The notes under the pieces were generated by a model that was given only the letters and a program-made list of their open reading frames with translations, was not told where the DNA came from and did no database searches. A stretch of DNA of 64,000 bases from positions 1 to 64,000 of the forward strand of contig CAZKBK010000024.1 in assembly GCA_964551035.1 (NCBI GenBank), written 5' to 3'. A program made the translations under genes and the position numbers. Of this stretch, positions 63,804 to 64,000 are shown piece after piece. Every line of letters starts with the position of its first letter. The stretch's first letter is position 1. The DNA is from Chryseosolibacter sp964551035 (GTDB taxonomy: Bacteria; Bacteroidota; Bacteroidia; Cytophagales; Cyclobacteriaceae).

Positions 63804-64000
63804 ATGGAAAAAACGGGATTTAAGTCGGGATTCGTCAGTATTGTGGGTAAGCCCAACGTCGGGAAGTCGTCGTTGATGAACAAACTGATGGGCGAAAACC
63901 TCTCCATCATCTCGGCTAAAGCCCAGACGACGCGCCACCGCATCATGGGCATGCTCAATGGCGACGGCTACCAGATCGTCTATTCCGACACGCCCGGCAT
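63804..64000 (+). CDS. era: GTPase Era, N-terminal part (runs off the window)
   Basis: The first 65 residues from ATG 63804 (MEKTGFKSGFVSIVGKPNVG). The G1 motif is GKPNVGKSS, the switch region is ISAKAQTTRHRIMGM, and the G3 motif DTPG stands at the window edge; this is Era rather than Der. Era binds 16S rRNA in 30S assembly. The start follows a 7-bp array by 6 nt, so the array lies in its 5' leader. Partial at the 3' end. Confidence 0.93.
   Translation, partial: MEKTGFKSGFVSIVGKPNVGKSSLMNKLMGENLSIISAKAQTTRHRIMGMLNGDGYQIVYSDTPG

Overview
The window looks like a draft chromosome segment of a Bacteroidota bacterium, most likely a Cytophagales relative (Chryseolinea/Ohtaekwangia-like by general gene content; this placement is inferred). 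Supporting signs are TAnnTTTG-type -7 promoter boxes without Shine-Dalgarno sequences, DUF4270 and DUF4834 proteins, a short CarB without the terminal MGS domain, a SecA without the C-terminal zinc motif, a GT5-like protein divergent from panC, and an adjacent Der/Era pair. A run of exactly 100 N (16672-16771) shows it is a scaffold with a gap of unknown size.

Layout. 1-9335: intergenic repeats, an acyltransferase-like membrane protein, a lysine/alanine-dehydrogenase-type oxidoreductase, an AIM24-family protein, an M14 peptidase, gltX, a RidA protein and a 3-hydroxyacyl-CoA-dehydrogenase-like protein. 9336-25944: accessory island with a 1199-aa SpvB/RHS-like secreted protein, a giant PKD-repeat/RHS protein interrupted by the gap, its membrane-type immunity candidate, a 5'-truncated orphan RHS cassette ending in an L,D-transpeptidase-like domain with a lipoprotein immunity candidate, and remnants of an XRE regulator and a transposase. 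25945-44309: housekeeping genes (glmS, DUF4270, GT5-like, panC, panD, flippase-like, Zn peptidase, acyl-CoA dehydrogenase, ECF sigma, GGGP-synthase family, M20 peptidase, secA, dapF). 44310-45390: repeat-rich intergenic DNA with a ~404-bp direct repeat. 45391-50096: carB and a GMC oxidoreductase. 50097-58622: a seven-gene minus-strand cluster (M19 dipeptidase, SpoIIM, membrane protein, DUF4129, DUF4350, MoxR, DUF58) divergent from an RDD-protein/cytochrome-b5-like pair. 58730-64000: amino-sugar kinase and murQ, a SprT-like protein, a small lipoprotein, der, initiator tRNA-Met and the start of era.

The most interesting part is the RHS locus. Two secreted RHS-type proteins are encoded back to back. 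The second carries about 18 PKD-like repeats, an RHS cocoon and a variable tip, and its stop overlaps the start of a small membrane protein. Base composition falls sharply inside the RHS region near 19860 (about 63% GC in a 60-base sample before it, about 40% in one after it), as expected if core, tip and immunity gene were replaced together. Downstream, a second tip/immunity pair sits as an orphan whose tip carries an H-x16-C-I-R motif typical of L,D-transpeptidase folds and whose partner is a predicted lipoprotein. The intergenic DNA also carries repeat families: 7-bp tandem arrays, elements bounded by CCGGACAGCA/TGCTGTCCGG arms, and hairpins of the GGCTCC/GGAGCC type.
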